From NCBI RefSeq assembly GCF_009733795.1, contig NZ_WNXX01000004.1, positions 1 through 64,000 of the forward strand: a DNA stretch of 64,000 nucleotides, read 5' to 3'. Below are positions 52,330 through 60,240 of this stretch, one piece after another. Within the stretch, counting starts at the first letter, position 1. Each line of letters starts with the position of its first letter. Both the position numbers and the translations under genes were made by a program. The notes under the pieces were generated by a model, which was given only the letters and a program-made list of their open reading frames with translations, was not told the DNA's origin and searched no databases. The stretch is from Actinotalea caeni. GTDB taxonomy: Bacteria > Actinomycetota > Actinomycetes > Actinomycetales > Beutenbergiaceae.

Positions 52330-53250
52330 ATGACCACCACCACCCTCGACGCCAGCGCCGCCGGCACCTGGCAGCTGGGCGACCGCACCGTCAACCGCAT
52401 CGGCCTCGGCGCGATGCGGCTGACCGGGATGCCCTGGGACCCCGCACCCCGCCGCCGCGAGGACGCGATCGCCGTCCTGCGCCGCGCCGTCGAGGTCGGC
52501 GTGGACCACATCGACACCGCCGCGTTCTACTTCGTGGCCACCCGCTCGGCGAACGAGCTGATCGCGACCGCGCTGCAGCCCTATCCCGAGCACCTGACGA
52601 TCGCGACGAAGATCGGCCCGAGCCGGACCCGGTCCTCCGACTTCGGGTTCGAGCCCTACGCCCGGCCCGAGCAGCTGCGCGACCAGCTCGAGGAGAACAT
52701 CCGCCAGCTGGGCCGGGACCACATGGACCTCGTCTACCTGCGGTGGGGCACGGGGCTCGGACCGGCCGAGGGGTCGGTCGCCGAGCACGTCGCCGCGCTC
52801 GTCGAGCTGCGCGAGGAGGGGCTGCTGCGCCACATCGGGCTCTCCAACGTCTCCGCGGCGCAGCTGCGGGAGGCACTGACGATCACCCCGGTCGCCGCCG
52901 TCCAGAACCGCTACGGGCTCACCGAGCGGGCCGACGACGACGTCCTCGCCCTCACCCGCGACCGCGGCATCGCGTTCGTGCCCTTCTTCTCGATGGGCGC
53001 CGCGGTGCCGAACGCCGTCCCCGGCGCCGCGCCCGACACCACCGGCGAGGCCGAGGTCGCCCAGGTCGCGGCGCGCCACGGCGCCACACCCGCCCAGGTG
53101 CGGCTCGCATGGACGCTGCACCGGGGCCCGCACGTGCTCGCCATCCCCGGCACCGGCAACGTCGCGCACCTGGAGGAGAACGTCGCCGCCGGTGCGCTGC
53201 AGCTCGGCGAGGACGACCTCGCCCTGCTCGACGGCGTCGCCCGCGCCTGA
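52330..53250 (+). CDS. aldo/keto reductase
   Basis: A 306-residue NADPH-dependent (beta/alpha)8 reductase: Asp62 and Tyr67 in HIDTAAFYF, Lys94 in IATKIGP, and a C-terminal cofactor site with IPGTGNVAHLEENV. The fourth catalytic position, usually His, is Arg138 in DLVYLRWG, a variant found in some actinobacterial members. It reduces aldehydes or ketones. It is cotranscribed with the SDR, suggesting a shared carbonyl detoxification task. Confidence 0.9.
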   Translation: MTTTTLDASAAGTWQLGDRTVNRIGLGAMRLTGMPWDPAPRRREDAIAVLRRAVEVGVDHIDTAAFYFVATRSANELIATALQPYPEHLTIATKIGPSRTRSSDFGFEPYARPEQLRDQLEENIRQLGRDHMDLVYLRWGTGLGPAEGSVAEHVAALVELREEGLLRHIGLSNVSAAQLREALTITPVAAVQNRYGLTERADDDVLALTRDRGIAFVPFFSMGAAVPNAVPGAAPDTTGEAEVAQVAARHGATPAQVRLAWTLHRGPHVLAIPGTGNVAHLEENVAAGALQLGEDDLALLDGVARA

Positions 53251-53307
53251 TCGCCGGCCGGTCGGGGTGCGTTCGCAGCACCCCGGCCGGGATGCGACGC
53301 TAGAGGC

Positions 53308-53868
53308 ATGACGGAGCAGGCGGCCGGAGAGCGGTGGGTCGGGATCAGTCAGGGCACCAGCGCCTGGGCGCAGGCGGCGGGAGAGATCCTCACCGAGGTC
53401 GCCGGCCACTACCTCGACGTCATCACCTACGCCGACCTGGCCGAGCAGGTGCAGGCCCGCACCGGGTTGCGCACCCGCTCGCCGTACCGGAGCTGGATCG
53501 GCCCCGTGCTCGCGCGGGTCGTCGCCCAGTGCCGCGCGGCCGGGCTGCCGCCGTTGACCTCGCTGGTCTCGCACCGTGCCGACGGCGGCACCGACCTCGA
53601 CGAGGGCACCGTCGCCGCCCGCCTGGCCTGCTACCGCCGCTACGCCGAGGACGTCCCCCTCGAGGTCATCGAGCAGGCCGACCACGAGGCACGCATCAAG
53701 GCCTTCGTCGCCGAGAAGGAGGCGCAGGAGCGCACCCGCACCCGGGCGCCCCGCGCCGCAGCCGCCCCCCGGCAGCGCAAGCAGCGCGCACCCGAGGAGG
53801 CCCCGAAGATCTGCCCCACCTGCTTCATGCAGCTCCCCGCCTCCGGCATCTGCGACAACTGCGGCTGA
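53308..53868 (+). CDS. zinc-ribbon protein with conserved N-terminal domain (paralogue B)
   Basis: A 186-residue paralogue of the protein at 20977-21528. It has the same TEVAGHYLDVITYADLAEQ, QARTGLRTR, VAQCRAAGLPPLTSLVSH and LACYRRYAEDVP blocks, a longer Arg/Ala/Pro-rich linker, and the terminal ribbon KICPTCF...CDNCG. Two copies more than 30 kb apart with strong conservation outside the linker suggest a functional, perhaps housekeeping or defence, family. The role is unknown; DNA or RNA binding is plausible. A four-arm palindromic element follows its 3' end. Confidence 0.78.
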   Translation: MTEQAAGERWVGISQGTSAWAQAAGEILTEVAGHYLDVITYADLAEQVQARTGLRTRSPYRSWIGPVLARVVAQCRAAGLPPLTSLVSHRADGGTDLDEGTVAARLACYRRYAEDVPLEVIEQADHEARIKAFVAEKEAQERTRTRAPRAAAAPRQRKQRAPEEAPKICPTCFMQLPASGICDNCG

Positions 53869-53944
53869 GCGCGCCCGGGCCCCCCGGGGCGAGGCGACAC
53901 CCGCCACCACCGAAGCGCCGCGTCAGCTCCGCCGTCACCCCCCC

Positions 53945-54016
53945 GCCGAGATCGAGGTTTCAGGGCGACATCGAGGATTCATCCCCTCGATCTCGACACA
54001 GAAGCTCGATCTCGCC
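53945..54016. repeat. 72-nt four-arm palindromic intergenic element
   Basis: 13-nt arms at 53945 (GCCGAGATCGAGG) and 53964 (GGCGACATCGAGG), an 8-nt loop, then the inverted arms CCTCGATCTCGAC (53985) and GCTCGATCTCGCC (54004); both spacers are 6 nt. It has the same geometry as the array at 49.8 kb but an unrelated sequence. It sits between the convergent 3' ends of the zinc-ribbon and RelA/SpoT genes. Confidence 0.8.
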
Positions 54017-54039
54017 GGGCTGGTCGGGCCAGTGCCGCC

Positions 54040-54948
54040 TCAGTGCCGCGGGAGCTCGGTGGGCACGTAGTAGAGCCCCTTCTCGCCGTCGACGACGCGG
54101 ACGGTGAGCTCGTCGTCGACGTGGAGGTAGTCGGCGACGTCGATGAACTCCCGCACCCCGGCGAGGCGGCGCACGGCGGAGGCCTGGATGAGGCCCTGGC
54201 GGCCGTGCTCGTCGACCGCGAGCGCGAACCGCGGCCCGGTGGTGCGCACCCGCACCCGCACGGTGCCCGCGGGCACCTCCGGCACCAGCACCGGTTCCTC
54301 GATCGTGCTCGCGAGCTCCTCGGCGAGGTTGTCGGCGAGCCGGTCGACCTCCGCGAGCAGGTTCGCCATCGTCAGCGCCACCGACTCGTGGAACGGCGTC
54401 ACCTTGATCGGCGCGCCCGGCTTGTAGAGGTCCTCGTGGGTGAGCTCGCTCCACGCGTCCTGCAGCCGGGTCTTGATCTGCACCTCGACGGCGACGTCGT
54501 CGTGCCCGGGCACCTGCACGAGGTACTCGAGGTGGATCGCCCGGTAGCCCGACGGCTTGGGCTTGCTCACGTAGTCCTTCGGCGGCTGGCTCAGCCGCAT
54601 CCCGGCCGGCTGGTCGCGGACGAGCCGGTCGGCCAGCATGCGCTGGTCGCGCGTCGACTTGCACAGCACCTTGAGGCCGACGACGTCGCGCACGTGCTGC
54701 TCGACGTCGCGCGGGGTGAGCGTCTCGGCGTCGAGCACGCCCTCCTCGATGCGGCGGCGCAGCTTGTCGCACGTGCGCTTGCGCTTCTTGATCCGACCCT
54801 GGGCGACGTCGATGCGCGTCGAGTCCTGCCCCTCGAGCAGGTCGCGCGCCTGGTCGCGCAGCCAGTCGCGCAGCAGACGTCGCGCACGGCCCCACGCCTC
54901 CTTGCGCTCGGCGTAGGCCTGCGCGACGACGTCGGTCACCTCAGGCAC
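54040..54948 (-). CDS. RelA/SpoT-domain (p)ppGpp synthetase-like protein
   Basis: A 302-residue protein. The N-terminal helices carry RIKKRKRTCDKLRRRI. The RelA_SpoT synthetase domain holds VVGLKVLCKS, PSGYRAIH (132-139), VEVQIKTRLQDAW and SELTHEDLYK, the residues that bind GTP and ATP. A C-terminal region of about 80 residues (VRVRVRTTGPRF onward) is beta-rich. No HD hydrolase domain precedes it, so it is a small alarmone synthetase-type protein. GTG 54948 follows AGGAGGGG. Confidence 0.85.
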   Translation of the reverse strand: MPEVTDVVAQAYAERKEAWGRARRLLRDWLRDQARDLLEGQDSTRIDVAQGRIKKRKRTCDKLRRRIEEGVLDAETLTPRDVEQHVRDVVGLKVLCKSTRDQRMLADRLVRDQPAGMRLSQPPKDYVSKPKPSGYRAIHLEYLVQVPGHDDVAVEVQIKTRLQDAWSELTHEDLYKPGAPIKVTPFHESVALTMANLLAEVDRLADNLAEELASTIEEPVLVPEVPAGTVRVRVRTTGPRFALAVDEHGRQGLIQASAVRRLAGVREFIDVADYLHVDDELTVRVVDGEKGLYYVPTELPRH

Positions 54949-55099
54949 AGCACCCCTCCTGTCGTGCCCTATCCGACCGGTACCGGCGACGCGTGTCAAC
55001 GAGGCGGCGAGCGGGCGCGTCGTCGTCGCAGGCGGCGACGGGTCGAGATGCCCATCGGTCCGGGCTGACGCGAGGCGGTCGACCCGGGATGATCGGCCC

Positions 55100-56959
55100 A
55101 TGCGTCCGGTCGGCGCCGTGCAGCGGCTGCTCGTCTCGCTCGGTGTCGTGCTGGGCGCGGCGCTCGGCCTGACGGCGCCGGCCGCACCCGCGCACGCCGA
55201 CGACCCGCCCTGGTCGCCCGCGGGGTTCACGCTCGTGGAGACGGCGGGCTGGACGATCGACGGCGACGACCGCTGCGACCCCGGTGAACGCTGGCGCTGG
55301 GCGGGCGACGCCGCCGAGGTCGCCGTCATCCTCGTGCCGTGCACCAACCAGCCGGCCGCGCAGGCCGCGGCGGCGGCGCAGGTGATCTTCACGACCGACC
55401 TGCCCGACGAACGGACCCTCGACGTCGAGCACGTCTCGTGGTCGGAGACCGAGGGCGTCGCGCTGCGGGTGTGGGTGCAGGAGGCCCGGATCGTCGTGCT
55501 CGCCGTGCAGGCCGCGGACCGGGCGAACGCGCTCGCGCTCGGCGCCCAGCTCGCACCCGACCTCGCGGCCTCGCTCCCGGGCGAGCCGGTGCCGCCGCAG
55601 AGCGACGGCTACCAGGTCCAGGGGATCCTGGTCACGCTGCCGCTGCTGGTGTGGCTGGTGCTCGTGCTGCCGGCGCGCGCGGTGGTGGCGCTGCGGCGGC
55701 CCCGCTACGAGGCGCGCAGCGACACCCCCGGGTGGCTCGACGTCACGCCCGCGGCCGCGCAGGTCGCCACGCGCCGCCGCTGGCGCCGCGCCGGCTGGTG
55801 GGTGGCCGGGCTGAGCGCGACACTGCTCGCCTTCGGCCTCGGCAACCTCACGATCGGGGCGGTGCTCGACGGCGTCGGCCGGGTGGTGGTGGGTGCGCTC
55901 GGCCTGGTGGGTGGCGTGGTGATGGTGCGCCGGCACCGGCCGCTGCCGGTGGAGCGGGCGGGGCGGCTGCCGAGCACGCACGGCGGCGCCCGGGCGTGGC
56001 TGGGCCGAGGGCTCAGCGCGGTCGCGCACGGGCTCGCGCTGGCGGTCGTCGTCGGGGTGGGGGTCGCCGGCGTCGCGAGCGCGATCCTGCCGCCCGCCCA
56101 GCGCATCCCGACACCGGCGGAGATCCTCGCTGCGGGTACCGACGCCCCGGTGGTGGCGCTGGTCGCCGTCGCCCTGCTGATCCGGGAGTCGATGCTGCTC
56201 GTGCTGCTCGGCGTGCTGGTGGTGCTGGTCGCGGTGGCGGGTCTGGACGCGCTGGGCCGGCGGCTGCGCGCGGCGTCGCTGCGGGAGGTGCTCGAGGCCG
56301 ACCCGCGCCCGCCCGTGCTCTACCTGCGCAGCTTCGACGAGGATCGGCTCGCGCTGCCCGCGACGCTGCACAGGCGCGGGTTGATGGACACCCTCAACGT
56401 CGTGCGCCGCCGCCGGTTCGAGGAGGCGGTCGTCGTGCAGCTGCAGCGGATCGGGCCGGTGGTGGCGATCGCGCCGCCCGGCTCGCGGCTGCCGCGGATC
56501 GGCGCCGCCCGCGCCTCCTACGGGCACGACGAGTGGCAGGAGAAGGTGACCGAGCTGGCCGGGCGCGCGGCCGTCGTCGTGCTCTCCGCGACACCGGACT
56601 CGGTGCGGGAAGGCTTCGGCTGGGAGATCGACCTGGTCGCGCACCGGCTGCCGCACGGGCGCGTGATGGTCGTGGTCGGGCCGTGGCGCGGCGAGCTGCG
56701 GCGGCGCTGGGAGGCGTTCCGGCAGCACGTCGCGGCGCTGCCGTTCTTCGCCGGGCTGGCGCGGCCGGACCTGCCGGACGGGCTGCTGGTCGCCGCGCAC
56801 ACCGGCGGCTGGGGCTGGTGCGCGTGGGGGGCGACCCGCCGCACCGACGTCACCTACGCCGTCGCGATCGACCACGCCCTGCACGCGCTCGCGCCCGACA
56901 TGGCCGGGATCGACGACGACCCCGACGCCGTCGACCCGCTGCTCGCCACGGCCGGCTGA
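55100..56959 (+). CDS. membrane protein with cytoplasmic TIR-like domain
   Basis: A 619-residue protein: signal peptide (LGAALGLTAPAAPAHA), an extracytoplasmic domain of about 140 residues, several transmembrane helices (about residues 175-390, e.g. LLVWLVLVLPARAVVAL), then a cytoplasmic domain. That domain begins PVLYLRSFDED (LYLRSFDED 407-415) and continues VVAIAPPGSRLPR, GHDEWQEKVTELAGRAAVVVL and GFGWEIDLVAHRLP (Glu509). The fold order strand-RSFDxD-strand-WEI resembles TIR/SIR-type effector domains, with Glu509 in the place of the TIR catalytic Glu. A role in sensing at the membrane is possible; the effector function is inferred. Confidence 0.7.
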   Translation: MRPVGAVQRLLVSLGVVLGAALGLTAPAAPAHADDPPWSPAGFTLVETAGWTIDGDDRCDPGERWRWAGDAAEVAVILVPCTNQPAAQAAAAAQVIFTTDLPDERTLDVEHVSWSETEGVALRVWVQEARIVVLAVQAADRANALALGAQLAPDLAASLPGEPVPPQSDGYQVQGILVTLPLLVWLVLVLPARAVVALRRPRYEARSDTPGWLDVTPAAAQVATRRRWRRAGWWVAGLSATLLAFGLGNLTIGAVLDGVGRVVVGALGLVGGVVMVRRHRPLPVERAGRLPSTHGGARAWLGRGLSAVAHGLALAVVVGVGVAGVASAILPPAQRIPTPAEILAAGTDAPVVALVAVALLIRESMLLVLLGVLVVLVAVAGLDALGRRLRAASLREVLEADPRPPVLYLRSFDEDRLALPATLHRRGLMDTLNVVRRRRFEEAVVVQLQRIGPVVAIAPPGSRLPRIGAARASYGHDEWQEKVTELAGRAAVVVLSATPDSVREGFGWEIDLVAHRLPHGRVMVVVGPWRGELRRRWEAFRQHVAALPFFAGLARPDLPDGLLVAAHTGGWGWCAWGATRRTDVTYAVAIDHALHALAPDMAGIDDDPDAVDPLLATAG

Positions 56960-56967
56960 CCACGGCG

Positions 56968-57051
56968 CCCTCCGACGCCGAGGTCGCACCGAAGCGCCCA
57001 GATCGCACCGCGCATCGTGCGACCTCGGCGGCACGGTGGGAACTCGGAGGG
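56968..57051. repeat. 19-nt-periodic palindromic intergenic element
   Basis: Forward arms CCGAGGTCGCACC (56978) and CCCAGATCGCACC (56997), then inverted arms CGTGCGACCTCGG (57016) and GGTGGGAACTCGG (57035): four starts at a strict 19-nt period, each with a 6-nt spacer. Outer CCCTCCGA/TCGGAGGG arms close the structure. It sits between the convergent ends of the TIR-like membrane protein gene and the dehydrogenase gene, matching the other elements in the window. Confidence 0.8.
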
Positions 57052-57192
57052 CGAGGCCCCGCGGTGGATCGGGAGCGCGGGGCCTCGCGTGCCGGGCCCG
57101 CCGCCGTGCAGGGGGGTCACGGCGGCGGGCGGCTGGGTCCCGCGTCGGGTGCGCGGCGCACGCCCACGCACCCGACACGGGGGTCTGCGGGG

Positions 57193-58215
57193 CTAGCGGT
57201 CCAGCCGGACCAGCACCTTGCCCGGGATGTCGGCGCCGGCGGCGAGCCGCGCGAACGCGTCGGGGCCCTCGGCGAGCGGGACCTCCTCGCTGATCAGCGC
57301 CGAGAAGTCGGTGCTGCCGTCGGCCACCCACGCGGCGGCCGCCCGGAACACCTCGTCGGAGTAGCAGAAGCTGCCGGTGATCGTGCGCTCGAGCGTGCTC
57401 ACCTCGTACGTCTGCAGCTCGGTGACCGGCGCGCCCATGCCCACCAGGCCCACGCGGCCGCCCGCGACGGTCGCGCGCAGCGCGTCCTGGATCGTCGCGG
57501 TGATGCCGACGGCGTCGATCGCCACCGTCACGGGGCCGCCGTTGAGCGCCCGCACCTGCTCCTCGACGGGCTCGCCCGGCTGCAGCGGCACCGCCCCGAG
57601 CTGCTCGCACAGGGCGCGCCGCGAGGCGGACGGCTCGCTGACGTACACCGACGTCGCACCGGCGTGCTGCGCGGCCAGCACGCAGGACTGCCCGATCGGG
57701 CCGCCGCCGATGACGAGCACGGTGTCCTCGGCGGTCACCGCGACCCGGCGCACGACGTTGACGGCGACCGCGAGCGGCTCCACGAGCGCGCCCCACGTGA
57801 TCGGCACCGAGTCCGGCAGCGGCACGACGTTCTCCGCCGGCACGACCACCTGCTCGGCGAACGCGGCGCGCACCGACGGGTTGACGCCGATGACCGACCG
57901 GCCGGGGGCGTGCTGCTCGCGGCCGCGGTACAGCGGCCGCTCGGCGGCGGGCACCACCAGCGGGTTGAACGTCACGGTCGCGCCGACCTCGATGCCCTCG
58001 ACGCCGTCGCCGAGCGCACGGATGCGGCCCACCGACTCGTGCCCCATCACCTGACCGGGCTTGCGGCGGCCGTTCTCACCGGTGTAGCCGTGCAGGTCGG
58101 AGCCGCAGATGCCGGTCGCGACGACGTCGATCACCACGTGCCCCGCGGTGACCTTCGGGTCCGCGACCTCGGCGACCGCCATGCGGCCGAAGTCCTCCAT
58201 CACCAGGCATCTCAT
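57193..58215 (-). CDS. zinc-type alcohol dehydrogenase (MDR) lacking the structural zinc cysteines
   Basis: A 340-residue MDR enzyme. Catalytic zinc ligands Cys37 (GICGSDLHGY), His59 and Glu60 (MGHES) are present, as is the Rossmann LVIGGGPIGQSCVLAA. The structural zinc loop, which normally has four Cys, instead reads VVPAAERPLYRGREQHAPG with none. Such forms occur in sugar/polyol dehydrogenases. It is the last gene of the right-hand operon, 88 nt after the D-threonine aldolase-like gene. Confidence 0.85.
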   Translation of the reverse strand: MRCLVMEDFGRMAVAEVADPKVTAGHVVIDVVATGICGSDLHGYTGENGRRKPGQVMGHESVGRIRALGDGVEGIEVGATVTFNPLVVPAAERPLYRGREQHAPGRSVIGVNPSVRAAFAEQVVVPAENVVPLPDSVPITWGALVEPLAVAVNVVRRVAVTAEDTVLVIGGGPIGQSCVLAAQHAGATSVYVSEPSASRRALCEQLGAVPLQPGEPVEEQVRALNGGPVTVAIDAVGITATIQDALRATVAGGRVGLVGMGAPVTELQTYEVSTLERTITGSFCYSDEVFRAAAAWVADGSTDFSALISEEVPLAEGPDAFARLAAGADIPGKVLVRLDR

Positions 58216-58303
58216 CGGTGGGCGTGCTCCTATCGGGTTCTCAGGTCGGGTCAGGTCAGGTCGGGCCGGCTCGGGGTCGAGCCGGCGAGGGGTGGGCCGC
58301 GTG

Positions 58304-59437
58304 CTACTCCGACGCGCCGCCGGCGAAGCCGTCCCAGGTCTCCACCTGGTGGCCGCCGGAGACCACGTGCGCGAGCCGCAGCGACGCGAACGCCATGCAG
58401 GCGTGGTTCGGCACGATCTCCAGCCGGGTGCCGACGGGCAGCGGGGTGGGCTCGCCGTCGCCGTGCCAGCGCAGCCAGCCGTGCTCCTCGGACAGCTTGT
58501 CGATCACCCAGCCGGGGCGGCCGACGATCAGCCCGTGCCCGGGGTAGTCGTCGCGGTGCGCGGCGGCCGGCACCAGGTCGGTGCCGAGCGCCTTCGAGCC
58601 GGCGTCGATGCACGCGCGCCCGGCGTCGGGGTGGCTGACGACGGTGGCGACCACGCGCTGCGCCGTGGTCTCGAGCGTCGCGTTGCCGAGCGCGATCTGG
58701 CCGACGTCGTTGAACGCGTAGATGCCGGGCCGGATCTGGGTGACACCCTCGACCGCGGCCACGTGCCGCGCCGACGCAGACGACCCCATCGAGACGTGGG
58801 GGAGCGCGAGCCCGCGCTCCCGGATGCGCCGCGCGGTGGAGACCATCAGCTCGGCGACCGCGCGCGAGCGCTGGGCGAGCTCGTCGTCGTCGGCCGCGCC
58901 GTAGGTGCTGCCCTCGTGCGTGTAGACGCCGACGAGGTCGACGCCGTCGAGCGCCGCGATCTCCTCGGCGACCTCGGGCGCCGACTCGGGCGTGACGCCC
59001 TCGCGGCCGAGCCCGCTGTCGACGGCGAGCATCAGCCGGACCTGCTCGCCGGCCTCGGCGAACGTCGACGCGAGCGAGCGGGCACCCTCGACCGAGTCGG
59101 TGCCGAGCACCAGGTCGACCCGGCGGTGCAGCGCCAGCGCGCGCTCCGCCTTGTCGCGTCCCACGACCGGGTAGGCGACGAACAGCCTGGTGATGCCGGC
59201 GTCGGCGAACCGCTCGGCCTCGCCGATCTTGGCGACGCACAGCCCGTCGGCGCCGTGCTCGACCTGGAGCAGGCCGGCGCCGACCATGCGGTGCGTCTTG
59301 GCGTGCGGCAGCAGCTCGACGCCGTGCTCACGGGCGATCGCGGCCATCTCGCGCAGGTTGGCGACGAGCACGTCGCGGTCGACGACGAGCGCCGGGGTCG
59401 CGACCGAGCCCAGCAGCCAGGGGTCGGTGGGTGTCAT
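58304..59437 (-). CDS. D-threonine aldolase / D-serine dehydratase-like PLP enzyme (DSD1 family)
   Basis: A 377-residue fold-type III PLP enzyme: TPALVVDRDVLVANL at the N-terminus, PLP Lys47 in LLPHAKTHR, YTHEGSTYG, and the C-terminal metal site His345/Cys347 in IVPNHACMAF, as in D-threonine aldolases and eukaryotic-type D-serine dehydratases. It would cleave or dehydrate a D-amino acid. It overlaps the IclR gene (ATGA). With the D-aminoacylase it forms a D-amino-acid catabolic step in the operon. Confidence 0.88.
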   Translation of the reverse strand: MTPTDPWLLGSVATPALVVDRDVLVANLREMAAIAREHGVELLPHAKTHRMVGAGLLQVEHGADGLCVAKIGEAERFADAGITRLFVAYPVVGRDKAERALALHRRVDLVLGTDSVEGARSLASTFAEAGEQVRLMLAVDSGLGREGVTPESAPEVAEEIAALDGVDLVGVYTHEGSTYGAADDDELAQRSRAVAELMVSTARRIRERGLALPHVSMGSSASARHVAAVEGVTQIRPGIYAFNDVGQIALGNATLETTAQRVVATVVSHPDAGRACIDAGSKALGTDLVPAAAHRDDYPGHGLIVGRPGWVIDKLSEEHGWLRWHGDGEPTPLPVGTRLEIVPNHACMAFASLRLAHVVSGGHQVETWDGFAGGASE

Positions 59438-60240
59438 CGGGTGCTCTCCTCGTCGAGGCGGGGGACGTCGGGACCGAGCGCGTCGCGGATGCCGTCGGCG
59501 TGCCGCACGAGCACCTCGCGCACGGTGGCGGTGTCGAGCTCGCCGGTCTCGATGCGCGACGTCGGGACGGCGCAGCTCATCGCCGCGACCGTGCGGCCGG
59601 CGGCGTCGCGGATCGGGACGGCGGTGCAGAAGACGCCGGTCGTGTACTCGCCGTCGTCCTCGGCGTAGCCCTGCTCGCGGACGGCGCGCAGCACCTCCAG
59701 CAGCCGGTCGCCGGAGGTGATGGTGCGGCTGGTGTAGCCCTCGAGCTCGACGCCGGCGAAGCGCTCCTGCAGCTCGTCGTCGGGCAGCGCGGCGAGCAGC
59801 GCCTTGCCGATGCCGGTCACGTACGCGGGCAGCCGGATCCCGACCTCGGAGACCAGGCGGAGCGGGTGGGTGCCCTCGACCTTGTCGATGTAGACGACGT
59901 CGAGGTCGTCGAGGATCGCCATCTGGATCGTCTCGCCGAGCTCGTCGTTGGCGGCCCGCAGGTAGCGACGGGCCCGCACCACGAGCTCGCGGCTCGGCAG
60001 GAACGCCTGGCCCACCTCCCACGGCCGCACGCCGACGAGGTAGCGCCGCTGCGCCGGGTCGAGCAGCAGCCAGCGCATGTCGACGAGCGTGGCGAGCAGG
60101 CCGTGCAGGCTGCTGTTGGGCAGCCCGAGGTCGCGCGCGATCTCCACGAAGGTGGCGCCGTCGCGGCGGCGCGCGACGTACTCGATCACCTGCAGCGCCC
60201 GGCGTGCGGACTTCACGCCGCCCTGTGCCCGCGCCGTCAT
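59434..60240 (-). CDS. IclR family transcriptional regulator
   Basis: A 268-residue regulator: N-terminal winged helix (ALQVIEYVARRRDGATFVE, then GLPNSSLHGLLATL) and the IclR effector domain (VVYIDKVEG, LPAYVTGIGKALLAALPDD, DDGEYTTGVFCTAVPI with an exposed Cys). It overlaps the downstream DSD1-like gene and the upstream D-aminoacylase gene (4 nt each), so it is autoregulated within the operon. The effector is probably an intermediate of the pathway. Confidence 0.92.
   Translation of the reverse strand: MTARAQGGVKSARRALQVIEYVARRRDGATFVEIARDLGLPNSSLHGLLATLVDMRWLLLDPAQRRYLVGVRPWEVGQAFLPSRELVVRARRYLRAANDELGETIQMAILDDLDVVYIDKVEGTHPLRLVSEVGIRLPAYVTGIGKALLAALPDDELQERFAGVELEGYTSRTITSGDRLLEVLRAVREQGYAEDDGEYTTGVFCTAVPIRDAAGRTVAAMSCAVPTSRIETGELDTATVREVLVRHADGIRDALGPDVPRLDEESTR

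Noticed and set aside
54941-57796. 951-residue minus-strand open frame
   Set aside because: It is antisense to the TIR-like membrane protein and overlaps the dehydrogenase; it is a high-G+C artefact.
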